Source: Lactobacillus helsingborgensis | Lineage (GTDB): Bacteria; Bacillota; Bacilli; Lactobacillales; Lactobacillaceae | DNA length: 64,000 nucleotides | NCBI RefSeq assembly: GCF_000970855.1 | Contig: NZ_KQ034046.1 | Span: 1,029,755 to 1,093,754 of the forward strand | Direction: 5' to 3' | Shown here: positions 1 to 8,106 of the stretch, in pieces | Position numbering within the stretch: the stretch's first letter is position 1 | How the letters are laid out: the number at the start of each line of letters is the position of its first letter | Notes under the pieces: generated by a model | Told to the model about the DNA's origin: nothing | The model's input: the letters and a program-made list of their open reading frames with translations, nothing else | The model's database searches: none | Program-made: the position numbers and the translations under genes

Positions 1-367
1 TTTTAATTTTTAATGGTTCTAGTTGCTGTTCAATCTCAGACAGATCAACTCCAGCTTCTACCAAAGCTGCTGCCGTATATGCTCCTTCAATAAAAGAGAC
101 ATCATACACATGTATTTTCTTAGAAGTCATTTCTTGCGCCAGTTCCAAATTCATTTTGGCACTACCTAAATCATAAAAGGCCAGAATTTCGCTTGTTTGA
201 TTATCACTAAATGCTTGCAAAATTTTATCCATACTGGTACCGATGTCTTGATCATTTGTACCACCAGCAATCGTAATAGGAACATCTTTAGCTACTTGCT
301 TTAAGAGCTGGTTCAAACCTTTTGTAATTTCTGGGACGTGTGAAACTAGTGTAATTCCTAAATTCAT
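1..367 (-). CDS. dhaM: DhaM, PTS phosphotransferase subunit of dihydroxyacetone kinase (3' end cut by window)
   Basis: DhaM relays phosphate from the general PTS protein HPr to DhaL-bound ADP, so dihydroxyacetone phosphorylation is paid for by PEP rather than free ATP. Translation from the ATG at 367 gives 122 residues with no stop before the window edge. It begins MNLGITLVSHVPEI; His10 in the VSHVPE motif fits the phosphorylated histidine of the EIIA-mannose-like domain. The length suggests that only a few residues are missing. The ATG overlaps the dhaL stop codon in an ATGA junction, indicating translational coupling. It is the single-domain Gram-positive form. Assignment is strong from motif and gene order. 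Confidence 0.9.
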   Translation of the reverse strand, partial: MNLGITLVSHVPEITKGLNQLLKQVAKDVPITIAGGTNDQDIGTSMDKILQAFSDNQTSEILAFYDLGSAKMNLELAQEMTSKKIHVYDVSFIEGAYTAAALVEAGVDLSEIEQQLEPLKIK

Positions 368-948
368 AGAATACCCTCAGTTTCTAATAATGCCTTAAAA
401 AGATAGCCGCTTGATTGAGAACCGGGGTCAATATGACCCTTCGATCTTTCTCCTAAATATGATGCCCGCCCTTTTTTAGCCACCATTTCTTTAGTATGAG
501 CTACTGCTTCATCGATTTTAGCGGCTGTTAAAGAATGGTCTTTTACTTCAGGAACTAATTCTGTCCAAACATCAACCATAGTTTTATCACCAGGAACAGC
601 TCCACCACGCTTTTTTATTCCAGTTAATGCTGCTTCTAATAACTCACCGATATCACTGGTGGAGCTGCTTTTTTTAGCCATTTCTAAAAAAGCAGTACCG
701 TAAAGTGGTCCCGAAGCACCACCAACAGTAGAAATTAAAGTCATAGCAATTTGCTTAAAAGCATCTGTAATAGAATCTGGCATCGTACTTAATTTTTGAC
801 TAACAGCGCTCATACCGCGGCTCATATTAAAGCCGTGATCACCATCACCAATTGCAGTGTCAAGATCACTTAAATATTGTTTATTTTGCTCAATTTTAGT
901 GGCAAAATTATTCATCCATTCAACTAAGTTATTAACAGTTAACCCCAT
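364..948 (-). CDS. dhaL: DhaL, ADP-binding subunit of PTS-dependent dihydroxyacetone kinase
   Basis: DhaL holds a tightly bound ADP/ATP that is rephosphorylated by DhaM and used to phosphorylate dihydroxyacetone on DhaK. The 194-residue length is normal for the free-standing subunit. The nucleotide and Mg-binding motif DTAIGDGDHG is at about residues 30-39, and the glycine-rich stretch VGGASGPLYG is at about residues 75-84. The ATG is preceded by AAAGGAG at good spacing. The gene sits 19 bp after dhaK and its stop overlaps the dhaM start, so K, L and M form one transcript. Confidence 0.95.
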   Translation of the reverse strand: MGLTVNNLVEWMNNFATKIEQNKQYLSDLDTAIGDGDHGFNMSRGMSAVSQKLSTMPDSITDAFKQIAMTLISTVGGASGPLYGTAFLEMAKKSSSTSDIGELLEAALTGIKKRGGAVPGDKTMVDVWTELVPEVKDHSLTAAKIDEAVAHTKEMVAKKGRASYLGERSKGHIDPGSQSSGYLFKALLETEGIL

Positions 949-967
949 ATTACAAACTCCTTTGTGA

Positions 968-1963
968 TTACCAAGCTATTGTTTCAACCGGCTTATTCAA
1001 ATACTCCAGCCATTTCTCATCTGCTAATTCAAAAATAGTAAGAGAAATACCAGCCATATCTAAAGAAGTCATATAATTGCCGACTTTCATAAATGACGGA
1101 TTGACGTTAAACTCATTTAGTTTATCAAGTAAATCATTACTAAAAATGTACTGTTCCATTAAAGGAGTCGCACCCATGCCATTAACTAAAACCGCATATT
1201 TTTTGTGCCCTTCTAAGTGCATCTCATCGTTCAATTTTCCAACTAATTCTGTGACTAGATCTTTTGCCGGTCTAATTTTTTCACGACGATAACCTGGTTC
1301 AGAGTGAATGCCAACGCCATATTCAATTTCATCATCTTTTAAAACAAAACCTGGTTTGCCAGTTTCTGGATTGGTTGCAGCTGAAAGGGCAACAGCAATA
1401 GTCTTAATATTCGGCAAGACCTTTTTAGCAGTAGCATCAATTTCGTCTAAACTAGCACCTTCTTGAGCTAATGCCCCTACAATTTTATGCATGAAAATTG
1501 TCCCTGCAACACCGCGTCTTCCTTGAGTAAAAGTACTATTTTCAACAGCAATATCATCATCAACGACAATGGATTTAACTTTGATATTATCCATATCAGC
1601 CATATCTTTTGCCATATCAAAGTTCATGACATCTCCGGAATAGTTCTTAATAACTAAGAAAACTCCTTTACCTTGATCAACAGCTTTAATTGCTTCATAA
1701 ATTTGATCTGGGGTTGGCGATGTAAAGACTTGTCCGCAAACAGCTGCACTTAGCATACCTTTACCAACAAAACCAGCGTGAGTAGGCTCATGACCTGAAC
1801 CGCCCCCGCTGACAATGCCGACTTTGCCGCTCATTGAGTCTTTATCTGCTCTTACAACTGCTGCAGTATCTTTTATTTTTTCAAGATATTGCGGGTAGGA
1901 TCTCACCATACCATCAACCATTTCTGGTACAACATTAGCAGGATCATTAATAATTTTCTTCAT
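968..1963 (-). CDS. dhaK: DhaK, dihydroxyacetone-binding kinase subunit
   Basis: DhaK binds dihydroxyacetone covalently as a hemiaminal on a histidine and presents it to DhaL for phosphorylation to DHAP, which enters glycolysis. The protein has 331 residues, the usual size. The N-terminal SGGGSGHEPTHAGFVGKGM motif and the GIHSEPGYRR segment with the substrate-binding histidine are both intact. It is the first gene of a dhaK-dhaL-dhaM operon. A 13-bp perfect-arm palindrome lies in the promoter region about 40 bp upstream of the start. No DhaS-type or DhaR-type regulator gene is visible in the window, so the regulator is unknown. Confidence 0.95.
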   Translation of the reverse strand: MKKIINDPANVVPEMVDGMVRSYPQYLEKIKDTAAVVRADKDSMSGKVGIVSGGGSGHEPTHAGFVGKGMLSAAVCGQVFTSPTPDQIYEAIKAVDQGKGVFLVIKNYSGDVMNFDMAKDMADMDNIKVKSIVVDDDIAVENSTFTQGRRGVAGTIFMHKIVGALAQEGASLDEIDATAKKVLPNIKTIAVALSAATNPETGKPGFVLKDDEIEYGVGIHSEPGYRREKIRPAKDLVTELVGKLNDEMHLEGHKKYAVLVNGMGATPLMEQYIFSNDLLDKLNEFNVNPSFMKVGNYMTSLDMAGISLTIFELADEKWLEYLNKPVETIAW

Positions 1964-2002
1964 GACTTATACTCCTTAAACAAACTGAAAAAACAATTTA
2001 AT

Positions 2003-2050
2003 TGTAACGCTTACATTATTTATTATACCAAGTACAGATTGCATAAACCA
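2003..2050 (-). promoter_or_regulatory. dhaKLM promoter with palindromic operator
   Basis: On the minus strand a perfect -10 hexamer TATAAT lies at 2027-2022, with a weak -35 (TGGTTT) 17 bp upstream. Just downstream, around the expected transcription start, is the palindrome TGTAACGCTTACA (2003-2015), half-sites TGTAA/TTACA around a 3-bp centre. It resembles a cre site but is one base too short in the centre. It is either a CcpA-like site with altered spacing or the operator of another repressor. Confidence 0.55.
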
Positions 2051-2083
2051 TTGAGTCTGCAAAAATTATATATTTTGATAGCA

Positions 2084-2127
2084 AAAAAGCTTTAGTTTTC
2101 TTGTAAAAAGATTAACTAAAGCTTTTT
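2084..2127. terminator. Bidirectional intrinsic terminator between dha promoter and nitroreductase gene
   Basis: A 14-bp inverted repeat (2084-2097 pairs with 2114-2127) has A-runs on one arm and T-runs on the other, so it can terminate in both directions. Its likely role is to end the minus-strand transcript of the 2153-2635 gene before the dha promoter. Confidence 0.75.
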
Positions 2128-2152
2128 AAAAATTTTGTTTTTAAAAGACCTG

Positions 2153-2635
2153 TTATTTTCTGATAACCTGATACCGATTGGCACGATTATTATCTGGCTG
2201 TTCAGCAGCATGTCCGCAAGCTACTATCACACATGTCTGAAAACCAGCAGGAATACCCAATTCTTTTTGCAAATCACTCGCAGAATTAAGAACTAAAGCC
2301 GCATTCATCAAATAAACTGAACCTAAGTTTAGCTCTGCAGCTTCAATCATTAAATTCTCTGCCGCTACTGAGGCATCCCTCTCGCCAAAACTACTATCTT
2401 TTTTGACGTTAATGACAAACAACAATGGAGCATTATAGCAAGCATTATTTGTTACCTGCTCTATCTTAGACAATAAGGTTTCATCTTCGACAACCGTCAT
2501 TTGCATTACATCTGCCTCATGCATGCCGCATGGAGCAGCCTGAAAAGCAGAAATCAATTTATTGATGTCCCCTGGAGCAACCTTTTCACTGGTGTATTTT
2601 CTAACAGCTACTCTTTTTAAAACTGGATCAGTCAT
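2153..2635 (-). CDS. Small nitroreductase-family protein
   Basis: A 160-residue protein with features of FMN-dependent nitroreductases. It has the N-terminal RxxVRKYTSEKV segment, typical of the FMN phosphate-binding start of the family, a middle ASVAAENLMIEAAELNLGSVY helix-strand segment, and a C-terminal IPAGFQTCVIVACGHA strand. The electron acceptor cannot be inferred. It is at the short end of the family (commonly 170-220 residues). A strong Shine-Dalgarno (TAGGAGGC) precedes the ATG. It is monocistronic, 30 bp downstream of the SLAP gene's stop. Confidence 0.8.
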   Translation of the reverse strand: MTDPVLKRVAVRKYTSEKVAPGDINKLISAFQAAPCGMHEADVMQMTVVEDETLLSKIEQVTNNACYNAPLLFVINVKKDSSFGERDASVAAENLMIEAAELNLGSVYLMNAALVLNSASDLQKELGIPAGFQTCVIVACGHAAEQPDNNRANRYQVIRK

Positions 2636-2665
2636 TTGTATGCCTCCTAGAAAACAAAAACTAAA

Positions 2666-3379
2666 TTATTTAATAACCGCTTTACCGGTCTTGTGAACTA
2701 AATCAGACCATTTTAAGAATTCTGTATCAGAAATTCCTACAAACTTTTTGCCTTTGACCTTCTTGACGCTAAATACAAAAACTGTCTTACCTTTTTTAAC
2801 GTAAGAATATTTATTGCCTTTTACCAGAAGCTTGCCTTTGCTATTGTAGACTTTAGCATTCCGTTTGACTTTATAGCTGGCAACTTTAAAAAGTTTCACA
2901 TTACCGGGCTTGATGTATTCATCCTTCTTACTTTTCTTACCATTGACTGATATTTGCAAGTAACTCTTATTTTTAACCGTCTTAAGACCAATAATTGAAA
3001 GAATTGTTCCCTTTTTCAGCTTTTTGTTTTTAATTCTTTTACCTTTACTATCATAAATATAGGCATTTTTCTTTAACTTAACAGTTTTACCAACATACTT
3101 AAACGCGTTACTGGTATTAGTAGTATTCTTGTTAGGTTCCTTATTAGTATCTGACGGGGACGAAGTATTATTCTTATCTCCTGTTGTATTCGTCTGATTT
3201 TGATCAGTATTAGTGCTGGTATTGGTATTTCCTTCAGCTGTATTGGTGCTTGAAGCAGTAGTCTGATTTTGACTTGAAGAAGCTGCAGCTGTATCTGCGG
3301 CCAAAACCGGTCTGCTCGTACTCAAACCAATAGTCAGAGTAGCAACCCCAACTATACTTAACAATAGTCTTTTCTTCAT
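2666..3379 (-). CDS. Secreted SLAP-domain (S-layer associated) surface protein
   Basis: A 237-residue exported protein. Residues 1-28 form a signal peptide (basic MKKR start, hydrophobic core, VLA/AD cleavage). Residues 30-92 are a low-complexity linker rich in Ser, Thr, Asn and Gln. The C-terminal 140 residues are very lysine-rich and contain two copies of the SLAP/SlpA cell-wall-binding unit, each with a Y-S-K-G-K type core (AYIYDSKGKRIKNKKLKKG and AKVYNSKGKLLV). In lactobacilli this domain attaches proteins non-covalently to wall polymers. It is far too short to be the S-layer protein itself. GAGGTGT lies just before the ATG. Confidence 0.85.
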   Translation of the reverse strand: MKKRLLLSIVGVATLTIGLSTSRPVLAADTAAASSSQNQTTASSTNTAEGNTNTSTNTDQNQTNTTGDKNNTSSPSDTNKEPNKNTTNTSNAFKYVGKTVKLKKNAYIYDSKGKRIKNKKLKKGTILSIIGLKTVKNKSYLQISVNGKKSKKDEYIKPGNVKLFKVASYKVKRNAKVYNSKGKLLVKGNKYSYVKKGKTVFVFSVKKVKGKKFVGISDTEFLKWSDLVHKTGKAVIK

Positions 3380-3589
3380 ATTGACACCTCATTATTAAAA
3401 AACTTATTTATATACATTCTACTACTTTGAATAAATAATTTCTTGTCTGCCAGTGAAAACAGGCTGTACATAAACTAATTTAACCAATGATTAATACTTT
3501 TACCACTTATATTATAAGGTAATAATTTCATTTTTGCTTTATACTAGTAAAGAATGAAATTGAAACTTACGCTTCAAAGGAAGGACTCC

Positions 3590-4444
3590 ATGGAAAAGCA
3601 GCAAAAAGAACCAATCGAAATTTTGGTCACTATTGACCAGAATTATATCAAACCACTTGAAGTAATGATGTACTCACTTAAACTCAACAACTTGAATGAA
3701 AATTTTCGGGTCTGGCTGATTTACGACAATATCAATCGGCACTCTTTGACTAAATTAAAAAAATTTGGGGCAAAGATAGGCATTGACGTAATGACGCTAA
3801 CAATGAATAAAAATATTAGTTTTCCCGATTCCCTGCTTAACTTGCATGACTATCCTAAAGAAATGTATTTCAGATTACTATCAAGCAAGATTTTGCCAGC
3901 TGATTTGCATCGCATTATTTACCTGGATCCCGATATATTAGTAATCAATTCCATCGTCCCTTTATGGCAATTAGACTTACAGGGTAAAATGTTTGCTGCC
4001 TCAGTACATGAAGGTTTAACCGACATTATGAGTTCAATTAATAACATTAGGCTTGGCACGTCAACTGGATATTTTAATTCAGGAATAATGCTAATGGATT
4101 TAGACCAGATGCGTGTAAAAATAAATATTGAGGATATTACACAGGCAATTGAAGAACACCACGACACTTTAATTTTGCCAGACCAAGATATATTAAATTA
4201 CTTGTACGGTGAGGACATTTTAAAAATACCCGAAACAAGATGGAACTATGATGCCAGGGCATTTTCAGTTTACTTGACAAGAAGTACGGGTGAAATTAAT
4301 ACTGAATGGGTTATGAAAAACACTTCGATTTTGCATTTTTGTGGTAAGCCAAAACCCTGGCAAAAAGAAAAACATTCTCGTTTCAAACCCTTGTATTTGA
4401 ATTACCAACAAATGGTCAATCGCCTGTTAAAACAAGAAAAATAA
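3590..4444 (+). CDS. Family 8 glycosyltransferase
   Basis: A retaining GT8 enzyme, probably moving glucose or galactose from a UDP-sugar to a cell-envelope glycan. Signatures: an N-terminal ILVTIDQNYIKPLEVMMYSL strand, the metal-binding DxD motif in IYLDPDILVI near residue 110, the NSGIMLMDL segment, and a C-terminal ILHFCGKPKPW motif matching the HxxGxxKPW signature. An in-frame ATG at 3554 exists, but AAGGAAGGACTCC directly precedes the ATG at 3590, which I take as the start (284 residues). It is a lone gene, divergent from the SLAP gene. The acceptor is unknown. Confidence 0.85.
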   Translation: MEKQQKEPIEILVTIDQNYIKPLEVMMYSLKLNNLNENFRVWLIYDNINRHSLTKLKKFGAKIGIDVMTLTMNKNISFPDSLLNLHDYPKEMYFRLLSSKILPADLHRIIYLDPDILVINSIVPLWQLDLQGKMFAASVHEGLTDIMSSINNIRLGTSTGYFNSGIMLMDLDQMRVKINIEDITQAIEEHHDTLILPDQDILNYLYGEDILKIPETRWNYDARAFSVYLTRSTGEINTEWVMKNTSILHFCGKPKPWQKEKHSRFKPLYLNYQQMVNRLLKQEK

Positions 4445-4467
4445 ATATAACATTTAGCGTTTTACTG

Positions 4468-4495
4468 TTGAAGGAAGCTATATCTGTGCTAAAAT
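4468..4495 (+). promoter_or_regulatory. hup promoter
   Basis: The -35 TTGAAG (4468-4473) and -10 TAAAAT (4490-4495) are separated by 16 bp. Transcription would start near 4502, leaving a leader of about 110 nt before the HU start codon. Confidence 0.65.
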
Positions 4496-4505
4496 AATAA
4501 AAGTT

Positions 4506-4568
4506 GCCGAATATCAAGCGACACAATGCTTGACGTGGTCTAGGTATAGAAAATACTCGGCTATTTTT
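4506..4568 (+). ncRNA. Structured 5' leader of the HU gene, three-way-junction-like
   Basis: A closing stem GCCGA/TCGGC (4506-4510 with 4557-4561) encloses two inner hairpins: CAAGC/GCTTG (4515-4519 with 4528-4532) and GTAT/ATAC (4544-4547 with 4553-4556). A short U-rich tract follows (4564-4568). I do not recognise a known riboswitch family. It may control HU translation or act as an attenuator; this rests only on visible base pairing. Confidence 0.4.
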
Positions 4569-4610
4569 AGCATTGAATGTGTAATATTTTTTATAGAAAA
4601 GAGAAGAATT

Positions 4611-4892
4611 ATGGCTTCAATTAACAAATCTGAACTTACTAAAGAAGTTGCAGCAAAAACTGACCTTAAGCAAAAGGATGCTGAAAAAGTTATCGACGCT
4701 TTAATTGAATCAATTAAAGACAATTTGGCAAAAGGCGAAAAGGTACAAATTATTGGTTTTGGTTCTTTTGAAGTACGTGATCGTGCTGCTAGAAAAGGTA
4801 GAAACCCACAAACTGGTAAGACTTTGACCATTCCTGCAACCAAAGTACCAGCATTCAAGCCTGGTAAAGCATTAAAGGATGCAGTTAAATAA
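4611..4892 (+). CDS. hup: HU family nucleoid protein
   Basis: The 93-residue histone-like protein HU binds and bends DNA without strong sequence preference and compacts the nucleoid. Hallmarks: an N-terminal helical dimerisation half ([14 protein letters not shown]), the central [21 protein letters not shown] segment with the DNA-contacting beta arm, and the C-terminal [14 protein letters not shown]. The frame stays open upstream to 4530, but the ATG at 4611, after AGAGAAGAATT, gives the canonical HU N-terminus. It is monocistronic with its own promoter, a long structured leader and a strong terminator. Confidence 0.96.
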   Translation: MASINKSELTKEVAAKTDLKQKDAEKVIDALIESIKDNLAKGEKVQIIGFGSFEVRDRAARKGRNPQTGKTLTIPATKVPAFKPGKALKDAVK

Positions 4893-4910
4893 TTTCTATT
4901 AATAAATACG

Positions 4911-4943
4911 AAAAAACAACGAGTTTTTAGCTCGTTGTTTTTT
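4911..4943. terminator. Bidirectional terminator between hup and metI
   Basis: The inverted repeat AACAACGAG/CTCGTTGTT is flanked by A-run and T-run. It lies between two convergent genes and can serve both. Confidence 0.9.
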
Positions 4944-4947
4944 ATAT

Positions 4948-5649
4948 TTAATGATTTTGATGATTTAACTTGGTAGCGAAGAAGTCACCAATCACTTGAA
5001 TGATAAATATTAGAATAATGACTAAAGCTGTCGCAACAAACGTTACGTCATTATTAAACCTATTGTAACCGTATGAAATAGCTGTATTACCTAGTCCTCC
5101 TGCTCCAATAGCACCGGCCATTGCTGTCAGTCCAATTAAACTGATAATTGTAACTGTAGAAACACGTGCAAGCTCAGATCTTGCTTCATTAATATAGACA
5201 TTAAAAATAATGTCCCAAATTGTAGCTCCCAAACTTTGAGCAGCTTCAATTTTACCGTGATCAACACTTTCAAGTGCGACTTGTACTTGACGGGCGTAAA
5301 AAGGGAAAACTCCCAAAGTTAGAGGAACAAGTGCAGCCTTGACGCCAATCTGAGTGCCCACTATTTTTTGAGTGACTGGTGCGATAAATGCCAGCAAGAT
5401 AATAAATGGGATTGCCCTGAAAATCGAAACTATTTTGTCACAAATATTAAACCAGAATTTGTTTGGTCTAATACCATCACTTTTAGTTAAAACTAGAATA
5501 ACTCCGAAGATTAATCCTAATATGCCACCAAAAATACCAGACCAAAAAGTCATAAATAATGTTTGAATAATGCTGGTACCCCAGCCGGTATCACCTAACC
5601 AGCCTAACTGCACCACATTAGGAAAAACACTGTTAAACCAACTACTCAT
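4948..5649 (-). CDS. metI: MetI, methionine ABC transporter permease
   Basis: A 233-residue membrane permease of the methionine uptake (MUT) family, with about five to six transmembrane helices. It contains the EAA-type loop ([17 protein letters not shown], about residues 128-144) that docks onto the ATPase. It is the last gene of metQ-metN-metI and overlaps the metN stop by 8 bp, indicating coupling. The transporter imports L- or D-methionine and methionine sulfoxide. Confidence 0.93.
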   Translation of the reverse strand: MSSWFNSVFPNVVQLGWLGDTGWGTSIIQTLFMTFWSGIFGGILGLIFGVILVLTKSDGIRPNKFWFNICDKIVSIFRAIPFIILLAFIAPVTQKIVGTQIGVKAALVPLTLGVFPFYARQVQVALESVDHGKIEAAQSLGATIWDIIFNVYINEARSELARVSTVTIISLIGLTAMAGAIGAGGLGNTAISYGYNRFNNDVTFVATALVIILIFIIQVIGDFFATKLNHQNH

Positions 5650-6703
5650 ATAGGTCCCCCTTTTCGTTTAGTCGAGTAACTGCCACTTTTTCTTTTCTTA
5701 AAAAGTCCACTGTTGCTTGTTGTTTGTCTTTGTCGCCTTTAACTTGAACTAGCAATGTACCAATTGGTTCGTCATCTAATAATTCCACGTTACCATATAA
5801 CATACTTGCTTCAACGCCAATTTGACGGTACAAATCAATGATGATGGTTTTGGTCACATTTGCCATACTATAGACTAATTGGTAAATTGCTTCGTTATCA
5901 TTAAGTTTGTCCAAATTAAGTGACTTAAGCGTATTAATGACTTCAAGGGAGCCACCAACAAAACTTTTAGTAAGATCATTTTGTGGATGAAGCACCACAT
6001 CACGCAAGTTGCCTTTTTCAATTATTTGACCAGATTGCATCAAAGCAACTTTGTTACAAATTTTCTTAACAGCACCCATTTCGTGTGTGATTAAAATGAT
6101 TGTCAGATTAAGGTCTTTTTGTAACTTTTTTAGTAAAGATAAAATTTGTGCAGTATTTTGAGGGTCAAGAGCACTAGTAGCCTCATCAGAGATTAGAATA
6201 TCTGGTTCATTTGCAAGTGCGCGGGCAATCGCAACCCTTTGCTGCTGCCCACCTGAAAGCTGAGCTGGGTAAAAGTTGGCCTTCTCTTTTAAATCGACCA
6301 GGTCCAATAAATTTAGTGATTTTTCCTTTATTTCTTTTTCTTTCAGACCAGAATGCTTTAGGGCAAAGGATACGTTGTCAACTACACTAATTTCATTTAG
6401 CAAGTTAAAGTTTTGAAAAATCATGCCGATCTTTCTACGCGCTAATTGTAAATTTTTATTAGCTATCACTTGCTTGCCGTCTTTGACAAAATCAGTATCA
6501 TTGACTCTAATGTTTCCGGCAGTTGGTTTCTGCAACAAGTTAACAGTTCTTACTAAAGTAGACTTGCCTGCTCCAGAAAAACCTACGATGCCATAGATAT
6601 CACCCTTTTCTACCGTTAAATTAACGTCGTGAACAGCATGTACAACCTTTCCTTTTTTGTCAGCGAAATCAACATTAACATGTTCTAATTCAACAATCCC
6701 CAT
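5642..6703 (-). CDS. metN: MetN, methionine ABC transporter ATPase with NIL domain
   Basis: A 353-residue ATPase that powers methionine uptake. Walker A is GFSGAGKST at about residues 42-50, the ABC signature LSGGQQQR is at about 148-155, Walker [12 protein letters not shown] at about 170-180, and the switch histidine lies in ILITHEM. The C-terminal 80 or so residues form the NIL domain, which in the E. coli homologue binds methionine and inhibits transport. It is transcribed with metQ upstream and metI downstream under the T-box leader. Confidence 0.95.
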   Translation of the reverse strand: MGIVELEHVNVDFADKKGKVVHAVHDVNLTVEKGDIYGIVGFSGAGKSTLVRTVNLLQKPTAGNIRVNDTDFVKDGKQVIANKNLQLARRKIGMIFQNFNLLNEISVVDNVSFALKHSGLKEKEIKEKSLNLLDLVDLKEKANFYPAQLSGGQQQRVAIARALANEPDILISDEATSALDPQNTAQILSLLKKLQKDLNLTIILITHEMGAVKKICNKVALMQSGQIIEKGNLRDVVLHPQNDLTKSFVGGSLEVINTLKSLNLDKLNDNEAIYQLVYSMANVTKTIIIDLYRQIGVEASMLYGNVELLDDEPIGTLLVQVKGDKDKQQATVDFLRKEKVAVTRLNEKGDLYE

Positions 6704-6721
6704 TACATTCTTCTCCGATCA

Positions 6722-7570
6722 TTAAAACTTAACGTCCCAAGCTGGTTTACTCATATCACCATAAAACTTCTTGTCTAAGCGCTTAGTTTCAGCTGTTTGA
6801 TATGACTTTACTACAGCTAAATAATCTTTATTCTTTTCCTGACCTTTCTTTGCACAAATGATATTTACCCATTGTAAAGAATCTTTATTAACTGGTTCAA
6901 TGAAGATAGTTTGCTTCTTACCTAAGCCTGCAGGACCGGCAAAGTCATTGTTAACTACAGCGGCATCAACAGAATTAATTACTCGACCACATTGATCAGC
7001 ACTAACTTCTTTAACTTTGATGTTCTTAGAGGTTTTAATTACGTCTGCAGCAGAAACTAAAATTTTACCTTTGCGTAACTTAATTAAACCAGCATTTTTA
7101 AGAACAAATAATGCACGTGATTCATTACTTGCGTCATTTGGAACAGCAATCGTAGCGCCCTTCGGTATCTCACTTAATTTATGGTACTTCTTGGAGTATA
7201 ACCTAATTGGGTTAATTTCAGTCCGACCAATTGCAACTACACCGCCTTTATTTGCCTTATTCCAAGCTTTAAGAAAGGCATAGTGTTGAAAAGCATTGAG
7301 GTCAATATCACCACTTTTAACAGCTTTATTAGGTTGGTTATAATCAGTAAAGTTTTTAATCTTAATTGTTACCCCGTACTTTTTCTTTGCCAAAGCAGCA
7401 GCATGTTGCCAAATAATTTGCTTGGGCTTGGTTTCACTAACAATACCCACAGTGACAACGTGATTGCTCTTTTGATTATCACCTTTTTTACCAAAACTAA
7501 ACCAAGCAATAGCTACTACAACTATAGCTACCACAACTCCAATAATTATATTGCGACTTTTCTTTGTCAT
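6722..7570 (-). CDS. metQ: MetQ, methionine-binding protein of the ABC transporter (no lipobox)
   Basis: NlpA/MetQ-family solute-binding protein. The ATG at 7570 is preceded by GGGAGG at ideal spacing; an in-frame ATG eight codons upstream (7594) lacks a ribosome binding site and lies beside the terminator arm, so I use 7570 (282 residues). Residues 7-27 form one hydrophobic helix. The mature part has the family segments VTVGIVSETKPKQI, NAFQHYAFL and ATIAVPNDASNESRAL. Unlike the classic MetQ lipoprotein there is no cysteine in or after the N-terminal helix, so it is probably anchored by an uncleaved helix. First gene of the operon. Confidence 0.92.
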   Translation of the reverse strand: MTKKSRNIIIGVVVAIVVVAIAWFSFGKKGDNQKSNHVVTVGIVSETKPKQIIWQHAAALAKKKYGVTIKIKNFTDYNQPNKAVKSGDIDLNAFQHYAFLKAWNKANKGGVVAIGRTEINPIRLYSKKYHKLSEIPKGATIAVPNDASNESRALFVLKNAGLIKLRKGKILVSAADVIKTSKNIKVKEVSADQCGRVINSVDAAVVNNDFAGPAGLGKKQTIFIEPVNKDSLQWVNIICAKKGQEKNKDYLAVVKSYQTAETKRLDKKFYGDMSKPAWDVKF

Positions 7571-7597
7571 TTGAAAAACCTCCCAATTTTTCAATAA

Positions 7598-7850
7598 AAA
7601 AAAGCACTCATCCTAACATAAGGACGAGTGCTTCGTGTTACCACCTTTATTTTATTTATTACTCACGTAATAAATCTCACTAGCTATCTACCAATAGCTT
7701 GCAATTCTAACGGATGCAACTCCGCCACTAGCTAAATATCACCAGCAGTCATCATTTCGAGCCCATGTTCACTACACTTCGTTAACTAACTCTCACCAAA
7801 CGTTAGCTCTCTTTATTAACTTGAGTAATAGTTACTCTGCTTTTCAAGAT
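7598..7850 (-). promoter_or_regulatory. T-box riboswitch, methionine-specific, controlling metQNI
   Basis: Read on the minus strand, the leader carries the conserved T-box sequence AAGGTGGTAACACG (7647-7634) next to a strong terminator hairpin (7633-7602, arms AAGCACTCGTCCT/AGGATGAGTGCTT followed by a T-run). Upstream are the AG-box region GTGAGAGTTAG and a specifier segment GAACATGGGCTC with ATG at 7766-7764, a Met codon. Uncharged tRNA-Met would stabilise the antiterminator and switch on metQNI. Confidence 0.92.
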
Positions 7851-7874
7851 GTATTAATTATTTAATTGTTTATT

Positions 7875-7903
7875 AATTTAGCATTTAAAATTTATTCTGT
7901 CAA
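7875..7903 (-). promoter_or_regulatory. Promoter of the T-box-metQNI transcript
   Basis: On the minus strand a perfect -35 TTGACA (7903-7898) and -10 TAAATT (7880-7875) are separated by 17 bp, directly upstream of the T-box leader. Confidence 0.75.
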
Positions 7904-7917
7904 CCACAAAATTAAAA

Positions 7918-8106
7918 TTATTTGCTATTTTCATGGTATGACTTTATTTGGTCAAAATAAAAACGTCCGACTGCAAAAGTAACTATTCCCATACCGATTA
8001 CTTGCCACCAATAATTATGATCCAGGTTCTCTGCTAAAATAAAACTGCTTATCAAGGTTAGGATACAGATGATTAAAATTAGACTAGATGTTAATATTCG
8101 TCTCAT
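7918..8106 (-). CDS. Small two-helix membrane protein, unknown function
   Basis: A 62-residue protein with two hydrophobic helices (about residues 5-24 and 34-51) and a charged tail. It begins inside the 3' end of the dihydrofolate reductase gene, overlapping it by 23 bp, and has a clear ribosome binding site (AAAGGAG, 8 nt before the ATG), so it is probably translated from the same mRNA. I do not recognise a family. Confidence 0.6.
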   Translation of the reverse strand: MRRILTSSLILIICILTLISSFILAENLDHNYWWQVIGMGIVTFAVGRFYFDQIKSYHENSK

